Assembly: GCA_029780675.1 (NCBI GenBank)
Contig: JAKOYE010000119.1
Coordinates: 17,002 to 81,001, forward strand
Source: Actinomycetes bacterium
Lineage (GTDB): Bacteria > Actinomycetota > Actinomycetes > Mycobacteriales > Mycobacteriaceae
Length of the DNA: 64,000 nt
Direction of reading: 5' to 3'
Under the pieces are notes generated by a model. That model worked only from the letters and a program-made list of their open reading frames with translations. It was not told the DNA's origin and did not search any database. The position numbers and the translations under genes are program-made. Shown in pieces: positions 41,728-50,599 of the stretch; the stretch's first letter is position 1, and each line of letters opens with the position of its first letter.

Positions 41728-42336
41728 ATGACCGGCAGATCCCGCGTTGACTTCTGGTTCGACCCGCTCTGCCCGTGGGCCTGGATCACCTCACGGTGGA
41801 TTCTGGAAGCCGAGAAGGTGCGCGATATCGACGTGCACTTCCGGGTGATGAGCCTGGCGGTGCTCAACGAGGGCCGGGACCTCCCCGAGCAGTACCGGGA
41901 ACTGATGACGAAGGCCTGGCGACCGGTTCGGGTCGCCATCGCCGCCGAGCAGGCGCACGGGGGTGCGGTGTTGCGGCCGCTCTACACCGGGATGGGCACC
42001 CGGATCCACGATCAGGGCGACAAGGATCTCGATGAGGTCATCGCGGGGTCACTGGCCGATGCGGGGCTGCCCGCCGAGCTGGCCGCCGCAGCCGATGACG
42101 CCTCCTTCGACGAGGCCCTGCGCGTCAGCCATCACGCCGGGATGGACGCCGTGGGCACCGACGTCGGCACCCCGACCATTCACATCAACGGAGTCGCCTT
42201 CTTCGGCCCGGTGCTCTCCCGGATTCCGCGTGGGGAGGAGGCGGGCCGGATCTGGGACGCGTCGGTGACGCTGGCCGCATACCCGCACTTCTGGGAACTC
42301 AAGCGCACCCGGACCGAGCCGCCGCAGTTCGACTGA
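41728..42336 (+). CDS. DsbA-fold protein, mycothiol-dependent nitroreductase family (Rv2466c-like) with CPWA site
   Basis: 202 residues with the DsbA/HCCA fold: [20 protein letters not shown] at the N-terminus, an all-helical insert, then [20 protein letters not shown] with the cis-Pro of the thioredoxin fold and the C-terminal [13 protein letters not shown], all near-identical in pattern to Rv2466c. M. tuberculosis Rv2466c has CPWC; here the resolving Cys is Ala, so only the nucleophilic Cys remains. The M. tuberculosis protein uses mycothiol and reduces nitro prodrugs. A monothiol site would favour a mycothiol mixed-disulfide mechanism. The next gene overlaps its stop (TGATG). Confidence 0.9.
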   Translation: MTGRSRVDFWFDPLCPWAWITSRWILEAEKVRDIDVHFRVMSLAVLNEGRDLPEQYRELMTKAWRPVRVAIAAEQAHGGAVLRPLYTGMGTRIHDQGDKDLDEVIAGSLADAGLPAELAAAADDASFDEALRVSHHAGMDAVGTDVGTPTIHINGVAFFGPVLSRIPRGEEAGRIWDASVTLAAYPHFWELKRTRTEPPQFD

Positions 42337-42788
42337 TGGTGGCGGCAGTGGACCCGTGGCCGATGCTGGAGGTCGCCTACCGGGAAGCCCGAACGGGGCT
42401 GGGGGAGGGCGGAATCCCGATCGGCGCGGCTTTGTTCGGCCCCGACGGATCCCTGCTGGGCAGCGGACGCAACCGCCGGGTGCAGGACGGCGACCCGTCG
42501 ATGCATGCCGAGACGGCGGCCTTCCGCGCGGCCGGACGGCAGCGCGACTACCGATCGATGACCATGGTCACCACCCTGTCCCCGTGTTGGTACTGCAGTG
42601 GGCTGGTGCGCCAGTTCAACATCGGCCGGGTGATCGTCGGTGAGCATCGCACGTTCGCGGGTCCGGAGGAGTGGCTGGCCGAGCAGGGTGTGGCGATCAC
42701 CGTCCTCGACGACGAGCGGTGCGTGGCGATGATGACCGAGTTCATCGCCGAGCGTCCCGAATTGTGGAACGAGGACATCGGGCTGTGA
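42336..42788 (+). CDS. Zinc-dependent nucleoside/cytosine deaminase-like protein
   Basis: 150 residues of the cytidine deaminase superfamily. The zinc site is DPSMHAETAAFRAAG (HAE) and LSPCWYCSGLVRQFN (PCxxC), and GIPIGAALFGPDGSLLGSGR is the usual N-terminal strand. The spacing and the FNIGRVIVGE block are close to yeast-type cytosine deaminases and to guanine/creatinine-like deaminases. It could deaminate a free base or a nucleoside; substrate not readable. It is coupled to the upstream gene by an overlapping stop/start and lies 54 bases before rpiB. I recall no equivalent between Rv2466c and rpiB in M. tuberculosis, so it is probably an insertion. Confidence 0.85.
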   Translation: MVAAVDPWPMLEVAYREARTGLGEGGIPIGAALFGPDGSLLGSGRNRRVQDGDPSMHAETAAFRAAGRQRDYRSMTMVTTLSPCWYCSGLVRQFNIGRVIVGEHRTFAGPEEWLAEQGVAITVLDDERCVAMMTEFIAERPELWNEDIGL

Positions 42789-42842
42789 GTCGGGCAGTGG
42801 GACACGCAAGGTCCCGCCGGCAGGGCCGTTAGGGTGTCGACC

Positions 42843-43322
42843 ATGCGCGTCTACCTTGGAGCCGACCACGCCGGCTACGAACTCAAGCAGGCCATCATCG
42901 AGCACCTCCGCACGGCGGGTCACGAGCCGGTCGACTGCGGCGCCTTCGACTACGACGCCGACGACGACTATCCGGCGTTCTGCATCGCCGCCGCGGAGCG
43001 CACGGTGGCCGATCCGGGCAGCCTGGGCATCGTGCTCGGTGGCTCCGGAAACGGTGAGCAGATCGCGGCCAACAAGGTGCCCGGTGCGCGCTGCGCGCTC
43101 GCCTGGAGCACCGAGACCGCCGCGCTGGCCCGGGAGCACAACAACGCCCAGCTGATCGGTATCGGCGGGCGGATGCACAGCCTCGAGGACGCGCTGGCCA
43201 TCGTGGACACCTTCGTCGGCACGCCCTGGTCGGAGGCGGCCCGCCACCAGCGCCGGATCGACATCCTCGCCGACTACGAGCGCACCCACGTCGCTCCGCC
43301 GGTGCCCGGCGCCCCGGCCTGA
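42843..43322 (+). CDS. rpiB: Ribose-5-phosphate isomerase B
   Basis: 159 residues, LacAB/RpiB fold: MRVYLGADHAGYELKQ, DYDADDDYPAFCIAAAERTV, and GIVLGGSGNGEQIAANKVPG. The GSGNGEQ segment carries the Glu used as general base by the mycobacterial enzyme in place of the Cys of E. coli RpiB. Interconverts ribose-5-phosphate and ribulose-5-phosphate in the pentose phosphate pathway. The ATG at 42843 fits homologues; three codons of longer reading precede it. It is followed after 18 bases by the Nei-type glycosylase gene, as Rv2465c and Rv2464c. Confidence 0.94.
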   Translation: MRVYLGADHAGYELKQAIIEHLRTAGHEPVDCGAFDYDADDDYPAFCIAAAERTVADPGSLGIVLGGSGNGEQIAANKVPGARCALAWSTETAALAREHNNAQLIGIGGRMHSLEDALAIVDTFVGTPWSEAARHQRRIDILADYERTHVAPPVPGAPA

Positions 43323-43340
43323 CCCGACCCGCTCCCACTC

Positions 43341-44162
43341 ATGCCGGAGGGCCACACCCTGCACCGGCTGGCCCGATTGCATCAGCGCCGGTACGCCGGG
43401 ACGCCGGTGCGGGTGTCCAGCCCGCAGGGCCGGTTCGCCGAGGCGGATGTGCTCGACGGCCGGGTGTTCGTCCGGGCCGAGGCCTGGGGAAAGCACCTGT
43501 TCCACCACTATTCAGGTGCCCAGGCGGCGGACGAACGCCGGACGGCCGGGCCGATCGTGCACATCCATCTCGGCCTCTACGGCACCTTCCGCGAACACCG
43601 CACCCCGATGCCCGAACCCCGGGGGCAGGTCCGGATGCGCCTTGTCGGCGGCGAGTACGGGACGGATCTTCGTGGTCCCACCGCCTGCACGCTGATCGAC
43701 GAGGCCCAGATGTCGGCCATCCTCGACCGCCTCGGTCCGGACCCGCTGCGCCCCGACGCCGATCCGGACGCGGCGTGGAAACGAATCGCGACGTCGCGCC
43801 GCAGCATCGGCGCGCTGCTGATGGACCAGTCGGTGCTGGCCGGGGTGGGCAACGTCTACCGGAGCGAACTGCTGTTCCGCCACGGTATCGACCCCTACCG
43901 GACCGGCCGCGACCTCGATGAGTCGGAGTTCACCGCCGCGTGGGCCGACCTCGTCGAGTTGATGAAGGTCGGGGTACGCCGCGGCCGGATCATCGTCATC
44001 CGGCCGGAGGACGACCACGGTGCCCCGGCCTACGGGCCGCGGCGGCCCCGCACCTACGTCTACCGCCGAGCCGGCGAACCCTGCCGACTGTGCGGCACGC
44101 CGGTGCGCACCGCCGTGCTGGAGAGCCGCAACCTGTTCTGGTGCCCGACATGCCAGGTCTGA
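43341..44162 (+). CDS. nei1: DNA glycosylase/AP lyase, Fpg/Nei family
   Basis: 273 residues. After the initiator Met the sequence begins PEGHTLHRLARLH, giving the catalytic N-terminal Pro and Glu of the family. QSVLAGVGNVYRSELLFRHG is the helix-two-turn-helix region, and the C-terminus has the zinc finger CRLCGTPVRTAVLESRNLFW followed by CPTCQ. It excises oxidised bases and cuts at the abasic site. The MPEGHT start points to the Nei (endonuclease VIII) branch; position equals Rv2464c (nei1). Confidence 0.92.
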   Translation: MPEGHTLHRLARLHQRRYAGTPVRVSSPQGRFAEADVLDGRVFVRAEAWGKHLFHHYSGAQAADERRTAGPIVHIHLGLYGTFREHRTPMPEPRGQVRMRLVGGEYGTDLRGPTACTLIDEAQMSAILDRLGPDPLRPDADPDAAWKRIATSRRSIGALLMDQSVLAGVGNVYRSELLFRHGIDPYRTGRDLDESEFTAAWADLVELMKVGVRRGRIIVIRPEDDHGAPAYGPRRPRTYVYRRAGEPCRLCGTPVRTAVLESRNLFWCPTCQV

Positions 44163-44235
44163 GCGGTCCCGGTCGAGCGAAAAGGGCCGGCAGGCACCAC
44201 AATGCTGTCGTGGAGGTCGTCATGGAGTCGCCGGG

Positions 44236-45879
44236 ATGCTGCTGATCCTGGCCGTCGTCGGCGCCATCCTGGTCGCCGCCATCGCCGACCGTCACGGCCG
44301 GGAGCCCGCGCTGGTCATCGTGATCGTCGGGATCGCGGCCTCCTTCACCCCGGGCTTCCCGGGACTGGACATCGACTCCGAGGTCCTGCTGTCGGTGGTG
44401 TTGCCACCGCTGCTCTACTCGGCGGCGCTGGGATTCTCCTTCCCGACCTTCCTGCGCAACATCCGTCCGATCCTCGGTTTGGGCGTGGGTCTGGTGGTGG
44501 TGACGGCGTTCGCGGTGGCCGCGGTGGCGTCCTGGGTGGTGGCGCCGTTGACCTTCGGCACCGCGCTGATCCTGGGTGCGGTGGTGGCCCCGCCGGACGC
44601 GGTGACCGCGGTGGCGGTCGGGCGCAAACTGGGCCTGCCTAAGCGGGTGATGGCGATCCTCACCGGCGAAAGCCTGGTCAACGACGCGGCCGCGCTGACG
44701 TTGTTCTCCATCGCGGTGGCCCAGGTGGCCGGTACCCAGGCGTTCATCGCCAACCCGGTGCTGCTGTTCGGCTACAGCGCCGTGGTGGGGCCGTTGGTGG
44801 GGGTAGTGCTGGGCTACGCGACGCTGTGGATCAGAAAGCGGCTCGACAATCCCGGACTGGAGACCGTGCAGGGCCTGCTGGTGCCGTTCGCTGCGTTCCT
44901 GTGCGCCGAGCACCTGCACGCCTCGGGGGTGTTGGCGGTGGTCGTCGCCGGATTCGTCGTCGGTCACGGCACGCTGTCGGCCGGTTATCAGACCCGACTT
45001 CAGGAACGCTACGTCTGGAACTCGCTCGACGTGCTGCTCGAGGCCTTCGTGTTCGCCTACATCGGTCTGCACATGCGGTTCGTTCTGGAAGACCTGCACG
45101 AGGCGCACGAGTCGGTGGTGCAGGTGGGTATCGCCGCCCTGATCGTGCTGGCGGTGGCGCTGGTCATCCGTCCGGTGTGGGTGTTCCTGATGTTCGGCCG
45201 CGGCCTGTTGTTCCGGCACGTGCGGCGGACGTTGAGCGCACCGGCGCCGTCATCCGACTCCGGCGCGGTGGGCGCACCGGGGCAGTCCCGGCTGGGCTGG
45301 CGGGAGAACGCGGTGGTGTCCTGGACCGGTATGCGGGGGGTGGTGACCCTGGCCGCGGCGTCCGGAATCCCACTGACCACCTCAACCGGTGAGGAGTTCC
45401 CGGAACGCGCGACGATCCAGGCGATCGCCTTCGTCGTCAGCGTGGGAACTCTGCTGCTTCAGGGCGGCACCCTGCCGTGGCTGATCCGCCGGCTGGGGGT
45501 GTCCGACGAGGCGGATGCGGCCTACGACCTCGCCGAAACGGCGAAGGCCGAGGACGTGGTGCGCCGGGCCGCCGAGGAGGTTCTGGTCCGGTTCGACGCC
45601 GCGCCGTCCAGCGGCCTGGACCCGGCCGTCCGCGCCGAGATCCGCCAGGTCATCGCCCGGCATTCCCAGGACGCCGACGAGATGCCCGATCCGGAGGAAC
45701 ACACTCTGCGCGCCGAGGTCTTCGCCGCCCTCTACCGCGATGTGCTGGCTCGGCAGCGCGCGGCGCTGATCGCCGAACGCGACGCCGGCCGGATCGACGA
45801 CGAAGTGGTGCGCGAGATGCTCGAGCGGTTGGATCTTCAGGAAGCCGGCGTGACGGCGCGCCTGGACAGCCGGTTCTGA
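44236..45879 (+). CDS. Na+/H+ antiporter, CPA1/NhaP type
   Basis: 547 residues with about twelve helices followed by a 100-residue cytoplasmic tail. The ion site region is [20 protein letters not shown] and AILTGESLVNDAAALTLFSI, where the ND pair is the electroneutral CPA1 signature. GMRGVVTLAAASGIPL is the conserved helix near the C-terminal core. The cytoplasmic tail (about 430-547) contains long helices (DAAYDLAETAKAEDVVRRAA) and may be regulatory. I take the ATG at 44236 with GGAG upstream; a longer reading reaches into nei1 with no membrane character. Function: sodium or potassium for proton exchange and pH homeostasis. Confidence 0.88.
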   Translation: MLLILAVVGAILVAAIADRHGREPALVIVIVGIAASFTPGFPGLDIDSEVLLSVVLPPLLYSAALGFSFPTFLRNIRPILGLGVGLVVVTAFAVAAVASWVVAPLTFGTALILGAVVAPPDAVTAVAVGRKLGLPKRVMAILTGESLVNDAAALTLFSIAVAQVAGTQAFIANPVLLFGYSAVVGPLVGVVLGYATLWIRKRLDNPGLETVQGLLVPFAAFLCAEHLHASGVLAVVVAGFVVGHGTLSAGYQTRLQERYVWNSLDVLLEAFVFAYIGLHMRFVLEDLHEAHESVVQVGIAALIVLAVALVIRPVWVFLMFGRGLLFRHVRRTLSAPAPSSDSGAVGAPGQSRLGWRENAVVSWTGMRGVVTLAAASGIPLTTSTGEEFPERATIQAIAFVVSVGTLLLQGGTLPWLIRRLGVSDEADAAYDLAETAKAEDVVRRAAEEVLVRFDAAPSSGLDPAVRAEIRQVIARHSQDADEMPDPEEHTLRAEVFAALYRDVLARQRAALIAERDAGRIDDEVVREMLERLDLQEAGVTARLDSRF

Positions 45880-45903
45880 CCGGCCGGGCTCAGAGACACG
45901 GGA

Positions 45904-46755
45904 TCAGAAGTCGCCGAACCCGCCGAAATCGCCGAAGTCCCCGCCCCCGAAGTCGCCGCCCCCGAAGTCGCCGCCCCCGAAGTCGCCGCCGCCGAAGTCG
46001 CCGCCCCCGAAGTCGCCGCCGCCGAAGTCCCCGCCCCCGGCGGCGCCGCCGCCGGCATCCAGACCCTGCTCCAAGCCGGCGTCATAGCCCTGATCGAACC
46101 CGGTGCCGAAACCGTTCTCGAAGCCGGCGGCGCTGTAGCCCACCCCGGACATCCCGGAGAACAGCGCATCGAAGAGCAGCACTGACCCCAGCCCCCACGC
46201 CCCGGCCACCAGAGCTGGCTTCCACCACGGCTCGGAGTACCACCCCGCGGGAACCGGCCGTCCGGCGACGCGGCCGCCCGGGAAGTAGTTCGGTGTGCGC
46301 TGGGTCGGCGTCGGGGAAGCCTCGATCTGGCGGCCTTCGAACTCGATCCGCCGGTCCTCGGTGACCACGCCCGCGGACTTCTGGCCGGATATCGTCTCCA
46401 GTTCGGGCCCGGGATCCATACCCATCGCCAACCGCGCCGCCCGGACGTAGTAGAGCCCCTCCAGCGCGCTCTCCTTGGCCAGCATGGCCTGCTTGGCAGT
46501 CGTCGCCTGTTCGATCTGGGATGACGCGGCGGTGAAACGTTCGGAGGCGTCGGCCAACGCCTGCTGCGAGGCGGTGTCGGTGCCGGTCAGGTTGATCACC
46601 TGGCCGCCGAGGCGTTCGATCACCCGGCGGGCGTCGGCCTTGGCGTCGGCGAGGCTGGCCGCGTTCCGGTTGCCGGAGGCCCGGGACGACGACCACATCG
46701 CCAGAGCGATCAAGGCCACGACGGCGATGATGAGCATGACCAGGACACCGTTCAT
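45904..46755 (-). CDS. Membrane-anchored protein with helical domain and C-terminal GGGDF repeats
   Basis: 283 residues. An N-terminal membrane helix (VLVMLIIAVVALIALAMW) is followed by a helical, coiled-coil-like domain (about 30-130: SLADAKADARRVIERLGGQV, ASQQALADASERFTAAS) and a linker with a second hydrophobic stretch (PALVAGAWGLGSVLLFDALF). The end consists of seven GGGDF repeats capped by GDFGGFGDF. Mycobacterial relatives are sometimes labelled DUF1542. The glycine-rich tail resembles those of membrane proteins such as TPM/YgcG-type proteins. Start at the ATG at 46755; the longer reading adds unrelated sequence. Function unknown. Confidence 0.75.
   Translation of the reverse strand: MNGVLVMLIIAVVALIALAMWSSSRASGNRNAASLADAKADARRVIERLGGQVINLTGTDTASQQALADASERFTAASSQIEQATTAKQAMLAKESALEGLYYVRAARLAMGMDPGPELETISGQKSAGVVTEDRRIEFEGRQIEASPTPTQRTPNYFPGGRVAGRPVPAGWYSEPWWKPALVAGAWGLGSVLLFDALFSGMSGVGYSAAGFENGFGTGFDQGYDAGLEQGLDAGGGAAGGGDFGGGDFGGGDFGGGDFGGGDFGGGDFGGGDFGDFGGFGDF
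45931..46045. repeat. 15-bp tandem repeat array encoding GGGDF units
   Basis: About seven 15-bp units of the type CCCGAAGTCGCCGCC, differing only at synonymous positions (GTC/GTCC and CCC/GCC variants). Units stay in frame with the minus-strand gene. The low divergence suggests slippage-driven copy-number change. Confidence 0.88.
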
Positions 46756-46807
46756 GGCGTCCACAGTACCCAGCCGGGACGACCCGACTGGTGGGGAAAT
46801 CGCCGAA

Positions 46808-47989
46808 CTAGACGACTCCGAGAACCCGGTACACGGCATCGGAGAGTGCGGTGCTGCGCGGGTCGGCGTTGCACTTGGTGGCGTCGAAGTAGTTCATCAC
46901 GTACGCGTAGCCGATGCCGTGCTCCAGGTCGACGAAACCATAGGAGCCGCCGGACCCGCCGTGGCCGAAACTGAGCGGGTTCGGCCCGGCCACTTTGCGC
47001 TGGTTGAGCATGTAGCCCAGGCCCCAGCCGTGGTCGGCCACCCTGGGCCCGAGGACGACGTCCGGGTCGAAACCGCCCTGGGAGATCCGCACCTTCTCCA
47101 GGTGAGCACGGGGAAGGATCTTCTCCTGCGCCAACCCGTTGTAAAAGGTCGCCAGTCCCAGCGCGGACACATGCCCGTTGGTGCCGGGGAACTCGCAGCT
47201 GCGCCACCGGGTCAGGTCGTGGGAACCCAGTTCGTCGTCCGGGACGAAGCCCATCGCCACCGACAGGCCCGCCATCGGGTGCTCATCGAGGGATCCCGGA
47301 TGCCCGGGTGCGCCACCGGCCGCCAGCACATCGCGGATGTGCGGCTTGTTCACCATCTCGGCGCAGCGGCGGTGCTCCGAACGGGGGAGTCCGATGTGGA
47401 CGTCGATCCCCATCGATTCGGCGATCTCGGTGCGCAGGTATTCGCCGAGCGTGCGTCCGGTCACCCGCCGAACCACCTCGCCGAGAATGAAGCCGAAACT
47501 GACCATGTGGTAGCCCTGCGCAGAACCGGGCTCCCACCACGGCCGTGCCGCGGCGAGGCGCTCGCAGACCAGATCCCAGTCGGCGACCTCGGAGTAGTGC
47601 AGGCGTTTCTGCGGCGCGATCACGCCGGACCGGTGCCCCAGGACGTCGGCCACCGTGATGTCCTGTTTTCCGCACTGGCCGAACTCCGGCCAGTACCGGG
47701 CGATCGGGGCGTACAGGTCGATCTCACCGCGATCGGCCAGCAGATGGACGCAGGTGCTGGTCAGGCCCTTGGTCCCGGAGAACACGCTGACCAGGGTGTC
47801 CTGCCGCCACGGACGCTGCCGGCGGGCGTCGGCCCAGCCGCCCCAGAGATTGACCACCAGGTCGCCGCGTACCCAGACCGCGACGGCCGCGCCCACCTCG
47901 TCGTGGAGGCTGAAGTTTTCCTCGAAGGCGTCTCGAACCGGTTCGTACCCGGCGGCGCAGATGCCGCCGAGGGGAGTGTGGTTCGTCAA
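46808..47989 (-). CDS. lipP: Serine esterase of the beta-lactamase (class C-like) family
   Basis: About 393 residues. The nucleophile motif SVFSGTKG (SxxK) lies near residue 78, followed by a Tyr motif region (YAPIARYWPEFGQ) and GHGGSGGSYGFVDLEHGIGY near the C-terminus, which replaces the KTG box as in esterase-type family members. It probably hydrolyses short-chain esters. I start at the TTG 47989 because AGGAGG lies four bases before it and homologues start near TNHTPLGGICAAGYEPVRDA. The minus-strand orientation next to tig matches Rv2463 (lipP). No signal peptide is seen. Confidence 0.88.
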   Translation of the reverse strand: MTNHTPLGGICAAGYEPVRDAFEENFSLHDEVGAAVAVWVRGDLVVNLWGGWADARRQRPWRQDTLVSVFSGTKGLTSTCVHLLADRGEIDLYAPIARYWPEFGQCGKQDITVADVLGHRSGVIAPQKRLHYSEVADWDLVCERLAAARPWWEPGSAQGYHMVSFGFILGEVVRRVTGRTLGEYLRTEIAESMGIDVHIGLPRSEHRRCAEMVNKPHIRDVLAAGGAPGHPGSLDEHPMAGLSVAMGFVPDDELGSHDLTRWRSCEFPGTNGHVSALGLATFYNGLAQEKILPRAHLEKVRISQGGFDPDVVLGPRVADHGWGLGYMLNQRKVAGPNPLSFGHGGSGGSYGFVDLEHGIGYAYVMNYFDATKCNADPRSTALSDAVYRVLGVV

Positions 47990-48144
47990 CGCGCCTCCTG
48001 GTCGAGAATCCCGCTCGGGCTGGCGTCGGGAACCGAACCTGAATGTACGGCCGTCGATGGTAGGCGCCGAGTCTGAGCAGAACATTGGAGCCGAACCGAA
48101 ACCGTGCCGTGACCAGGCCCGGCAACGGCGAACGACCATCTCAG

Positions 48145-48215
48145 AGCGGGCGACGGGAATCGAACCCGCGTAGCTAGTTTGGAAGACTAGGGCTCTACCA
48201 TTGAGCTACGCCCGC
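48145..48215 (-). tRNA. tRNA-Gly, anticodon TCC
   Basis: On the minus strand the acceptor stem GCGGGCG pairs with CGCCCGC, the D stem is GCTC/GAGC, the anticodon loop is CTTCCAA (anticodon TCC) inside the stem CTAGT/ACTAG, and the T arm is CGGG-TTCGATT-CCCG. No encoded CCA. It is divergent from the tRNA-Pro gene 140 bases away. Confidence 0.95.
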
Positions 48216-48356
48216 AGTGCGAGCCACGCAGGGTGGCTACGCGTTCGTCACTGTACCGTCGACCACCGACCGGATTCCACTCAGGCCCCGGAGGGGTCGA
48301 ATTGCGGGTTCTGCGGTGCCTGGCCGTAGGATCGCGGACGCGAGAAATCACAGCAG

Positions 48357-48430
48357 CGGGGTGTAGCGCAGCTTGGTAGCGCATCCGCTTTGGGAGCGGA
48401 AGGCCGCAGGTTCAAATCCTGTCACCCCGA
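48357..48430 (+). tRNA. tRNA-Pro, anticodon TGG
   Basis: Acceptor stem CGGGGTG pairs with CACCCCG, D stem GCGC with GCGC, anticodon stem CCGCT/AGCGG around the loop TTTGGGA (anticodon TGG), and T arm GCAGG-TTCAAAT-CCTGT. No encoded CCA; the discriminator base is A. It lies 36 bases before the tig start, so its transcript may run into tig or be processed from it. Confidence 0.95.
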
Positions 48431-48466
48431 CGCGCCCGTACCGAACGATCAGCAAGGAGCACCGCA

Positions 48467-49891
48467 GTGAAGAGCACCGTCGAGAAGTTGAGCCCCACCC
48501 GGGTTCGCATCAACGTGGAGGTGCCGTTCACCGAACTGCAGCCCGACTTCGACCGCGCCTACAAGCAACTGGCCAAGCAGGTCAGACTTCCCGGCTTCCG
48601 GCCCGGACGGGCGCCCGCCAAGCTGCTCGAGGCCCGGCTCGGCCGGGGCGCCGTGCTGCAGCAGGTGGTCAACGATGTGCTGCCGTCCCGCTACAGCGAG
48701 GCGGTCACCACGACCGAACTGCGACCGCTCGGCGAGCCCGACATCGAGGTCACCAAGATCGAGGACGGCGAAGAACTGGTGTTCACCGCCGAGGTGGATG
48801 TCCGGCCGGATATCGACCTGCCCGACCTGAGCGCCCTGAAGATCACCGTCGACTCGGTCGAGGTGACCGACGCCGACGTCGAGGCCGAACTCGATGCCCT
48901 GCGGGCCCGTTTCGGCACCCTCACGAGCGTCGACCGGCCGGTCCAGGTCGGCGATTTCGTCACGATCGACCTCGCGGCGGCCATCGACGGCGAGGAGATT
49001 CCCGAGGCGACCGCCGAGGGGCTTTCTCACGAGGTCGGGTCCGGCCGGCTGATCGAGGGTCTCGACGACGCTGTCGTCGGACTGTCCGAGGGCGGGACCG
49101 GGACCTTCTCGACGACGCTGGTGGCCGGTGCGCGTGCGGGCGAGGAGGCCGAGGTCACCGTGACGGTCAAAGCGGTCAAGGAGCGGGAACTGCCGGCCGC
49201 CGACGACGACTTCGCCCAGCTCGCCAGCGAGTTCGACACCCTCGAGGAGCTGCGGGCCGATCTCACCGAGCAGGTTCGCCGGGTCAAGCGGATCCACCAG
49301 GCCGAGAAGATTCGCGACACCGCGCTGGAATCGCTGCTGGAGCTCGTCGAGGTGCCGTTGCCGGACAAGATCGTCAAGGCGCAGTTCGATGCCGCGTTCC
49401 ACAACGCCATCCACCCGCTCGATCACGACGAGGCCAAGCTCGAGGAGATGCTGGAGGCCCAGGGCAGCACGCGGGAGAAGTTCGACGCCGAGACCCGGGA
49501 GGCTGCCGAGAAGGCGGTCAAGACCCAGCTGCTGATGGATGCCATCGCCGACGATCTGGAGATCCAGGTCGGTCAGAACGACATCACCGAGCGACTGGTC
49601 CTGATGTCCCGGCAGTATGGGATCGAGCCACAGCAACTGCTCGGCCTCCTGCAGCAGAACAACCAGCTGCCGGCGGTGTTCGCCGACGTCCGACGCGGAC
49701 TGACCGTCGCAGCGGTGGTCGAGGCGGCCACCGTCGTCGACACCGACGGAACCGTCATCGACACCACCGAGTTCTTCGGTTCCCCCGAGGCCGCTGCAGA
49801 GGCCGCTGCGGCAGCCGAGGATGAGGGTGCCGAGGAGGAGTCCACCGACGCCGAAGGCGCGGCGGAGCCCGCCGAGGCCAAGGACGCGTAA
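48467..49891 (+). CDS. tig: Trigger factor
   Basis: 474 residues. The ribosome-binding domain has the signature [19 protein letters not shown] (GFRxGxxP) near residue 45, followed by the FKBP-type PPIase domain (about 160-245, [20 protein letters not shown]) and the C-terminal substrate-binding arms. The last 40 residues are Glu/Ala-rich ([18 protein letters not shown]), as in mycobacterial homologues. GTG start with AAGGAG about eight bases upstream. Trigger factor binds nascent chains at the ribosome exit. It precedes clpP1 by 111 bases, the common bacterial order. Confidence 0.96.
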   Translation: MKSTVEKLSPTRVRINVEVPFTELQPDFDRAYKQLAKQVRLPGFRPGRAPAKLLEARLGRGAVLQQVVNDVLPSRYSEAVTTTELRPLGEPDIEVTKIEDGEELVFTAEVDVRPDIDLPDLSALKITVDSVEVTDADVEAELDALRARFGTLTSVDRPVQVGDFVTIDLAAAIDGEEIPEATAEGLSHEVGSGRLIEGLDDAVVGLSEGGTGTFSTTLVAGARAGEEAEVTVTVKAVKERELPAADDDFAQLASEFDTLEELRADLTEQVRRVKRIHQAEKIRDTALESLLELVEVPLPDKIVKAQFDAAFHNAIHPLDHDEAKLEEMLEAQGSTREKFDAETREAAEKAVKTQLLMDAIADDLEIQVGQNDITERLVLMSRQYGIEPQQLLGLLQQNNQLPAVFADVRRGLTVAAVVEAATVVDTDGTVIDTTEFFGSPEAAAEAAAAAEDEGAEEESTDAEGAAEPAEAKDA

Positions 49892-49906
49892 CGCCCAGAG
49901 CGAAAG
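49888..49906. promoter_or_regulatory. Candidate ClgR operator before clpP1P2
   Basis: The sequence GTAACGCCCAGAGCGAAA contains CGC-CCAGA-GCG and fits the core of the actinobacterial ClgR consensus (CGCYNANRGCG) at every defined core base, with mismatches only at the outer positions. It overlaps the tig stop codon and lies about 100 bases before the clpP1 start, where a clpP1P2 promoter would be expected. ClgR is known to activate clpP1P2 in actinobacteria including M. tuberculosis. Confidence 0.5.
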
Positions 49907-50002
49907 TGCCCCGTGGCGGGCAAGGGTCGGGGCTCCGGGTTGGTTAGGGTCAGGTAGTACCCGGCGAAAGTTTCCAGTCTGGAAGAAAGCAGGTAGGAAG
50001 TC

Positions 50003-50599
50003 GTGACTCAGATGCGTTCCGGCGCGGCAGGGCTGAACCTTCAGGATTCGGTGTACGAGCGGCTGCTCGCCGAGCGCATCATCTTCCTGGGTTCCCAGGT
50101 CGACGACGACATCGCCAACCGGCTGTGCGCTCAGATCCTGTTGCTGGCAGCCGAGGACCCGACCAAGGACATCTCGCTCTACATCAACTCGCCGGGCGGC
50201 TCGATCAGCGCCGGCATGGCGATCTACGACACCATGGTGCTGGCGCCCTGCGATGTCGCCACCTACGCCATGGGCATGGCCGCCTCAATGGGTGAGTTCC
50301 TGTTGGCGGCGGGCGCGAAGGGCAAGCGCTACGCGCTGCCGCACGCCCGGATCCTCATGCACCAGCCGTTGGGCGGCATCACCGGCGGCGCCGCCGACAT
50401 CGCGATTCAGGCCGAGCAGTTCGCCCTGATCAAAAAGGAGATGTTCCGGCTCAACGCCGAGTTCACCGGCCAGCCGATCGAACGCATCGAGGCCGACTCC
50501 GACCGTGACCGGTGGTTCACCGCCCAGGAAGCCCTCGAGTACGGCTTCGTCGACCACGTCATCACCCGCGCGCACATCTCCGGAGCGAACAATGTCTGA
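50003..50599 (+). CDS. clpP1: ATP-dependent Clp protease proteolytic subunit 1
   Basis: 198 residues. Catalytic Ser is in [15 protein letters not shown] near residue 95 and catalytic His in [11 protein letters not shown] near 120; the expected Asp is in the [18 protein letters not shown] region. [19 protein letters not shown] is the ClpP core signature. Starts at GTG 50003 after TAGGAAG. In mycobacteria ClpP1 and ClpP2 form an essential hetero-tetradecamer. clpP2 begins eight bases before this gene ends, so the two are coupled in one transcript. Confidence 0.97.
   Translation: MTQMRSGAAGLNLQDSVYERLLAERIIFLGSQVDDDIANRLCAQILLLAAEDPTKDISLYINSPGGSISAGMAIYDTMVLAPCDVATYAMGMAASMGEFLLAAGAKGKRYALPHARILMHQPLGGITGGAADIAIQAEQFALIKKEMFRLNAEFTGQPIERIEADSDRDRWFTAQEALEYGFVDHVITRAHISGANNV

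Noticed and set aside
45931..46045. CRISPR array
   Set aside because: The short direct repeats have no unique spacers, are in frame and encode GGGDF units.
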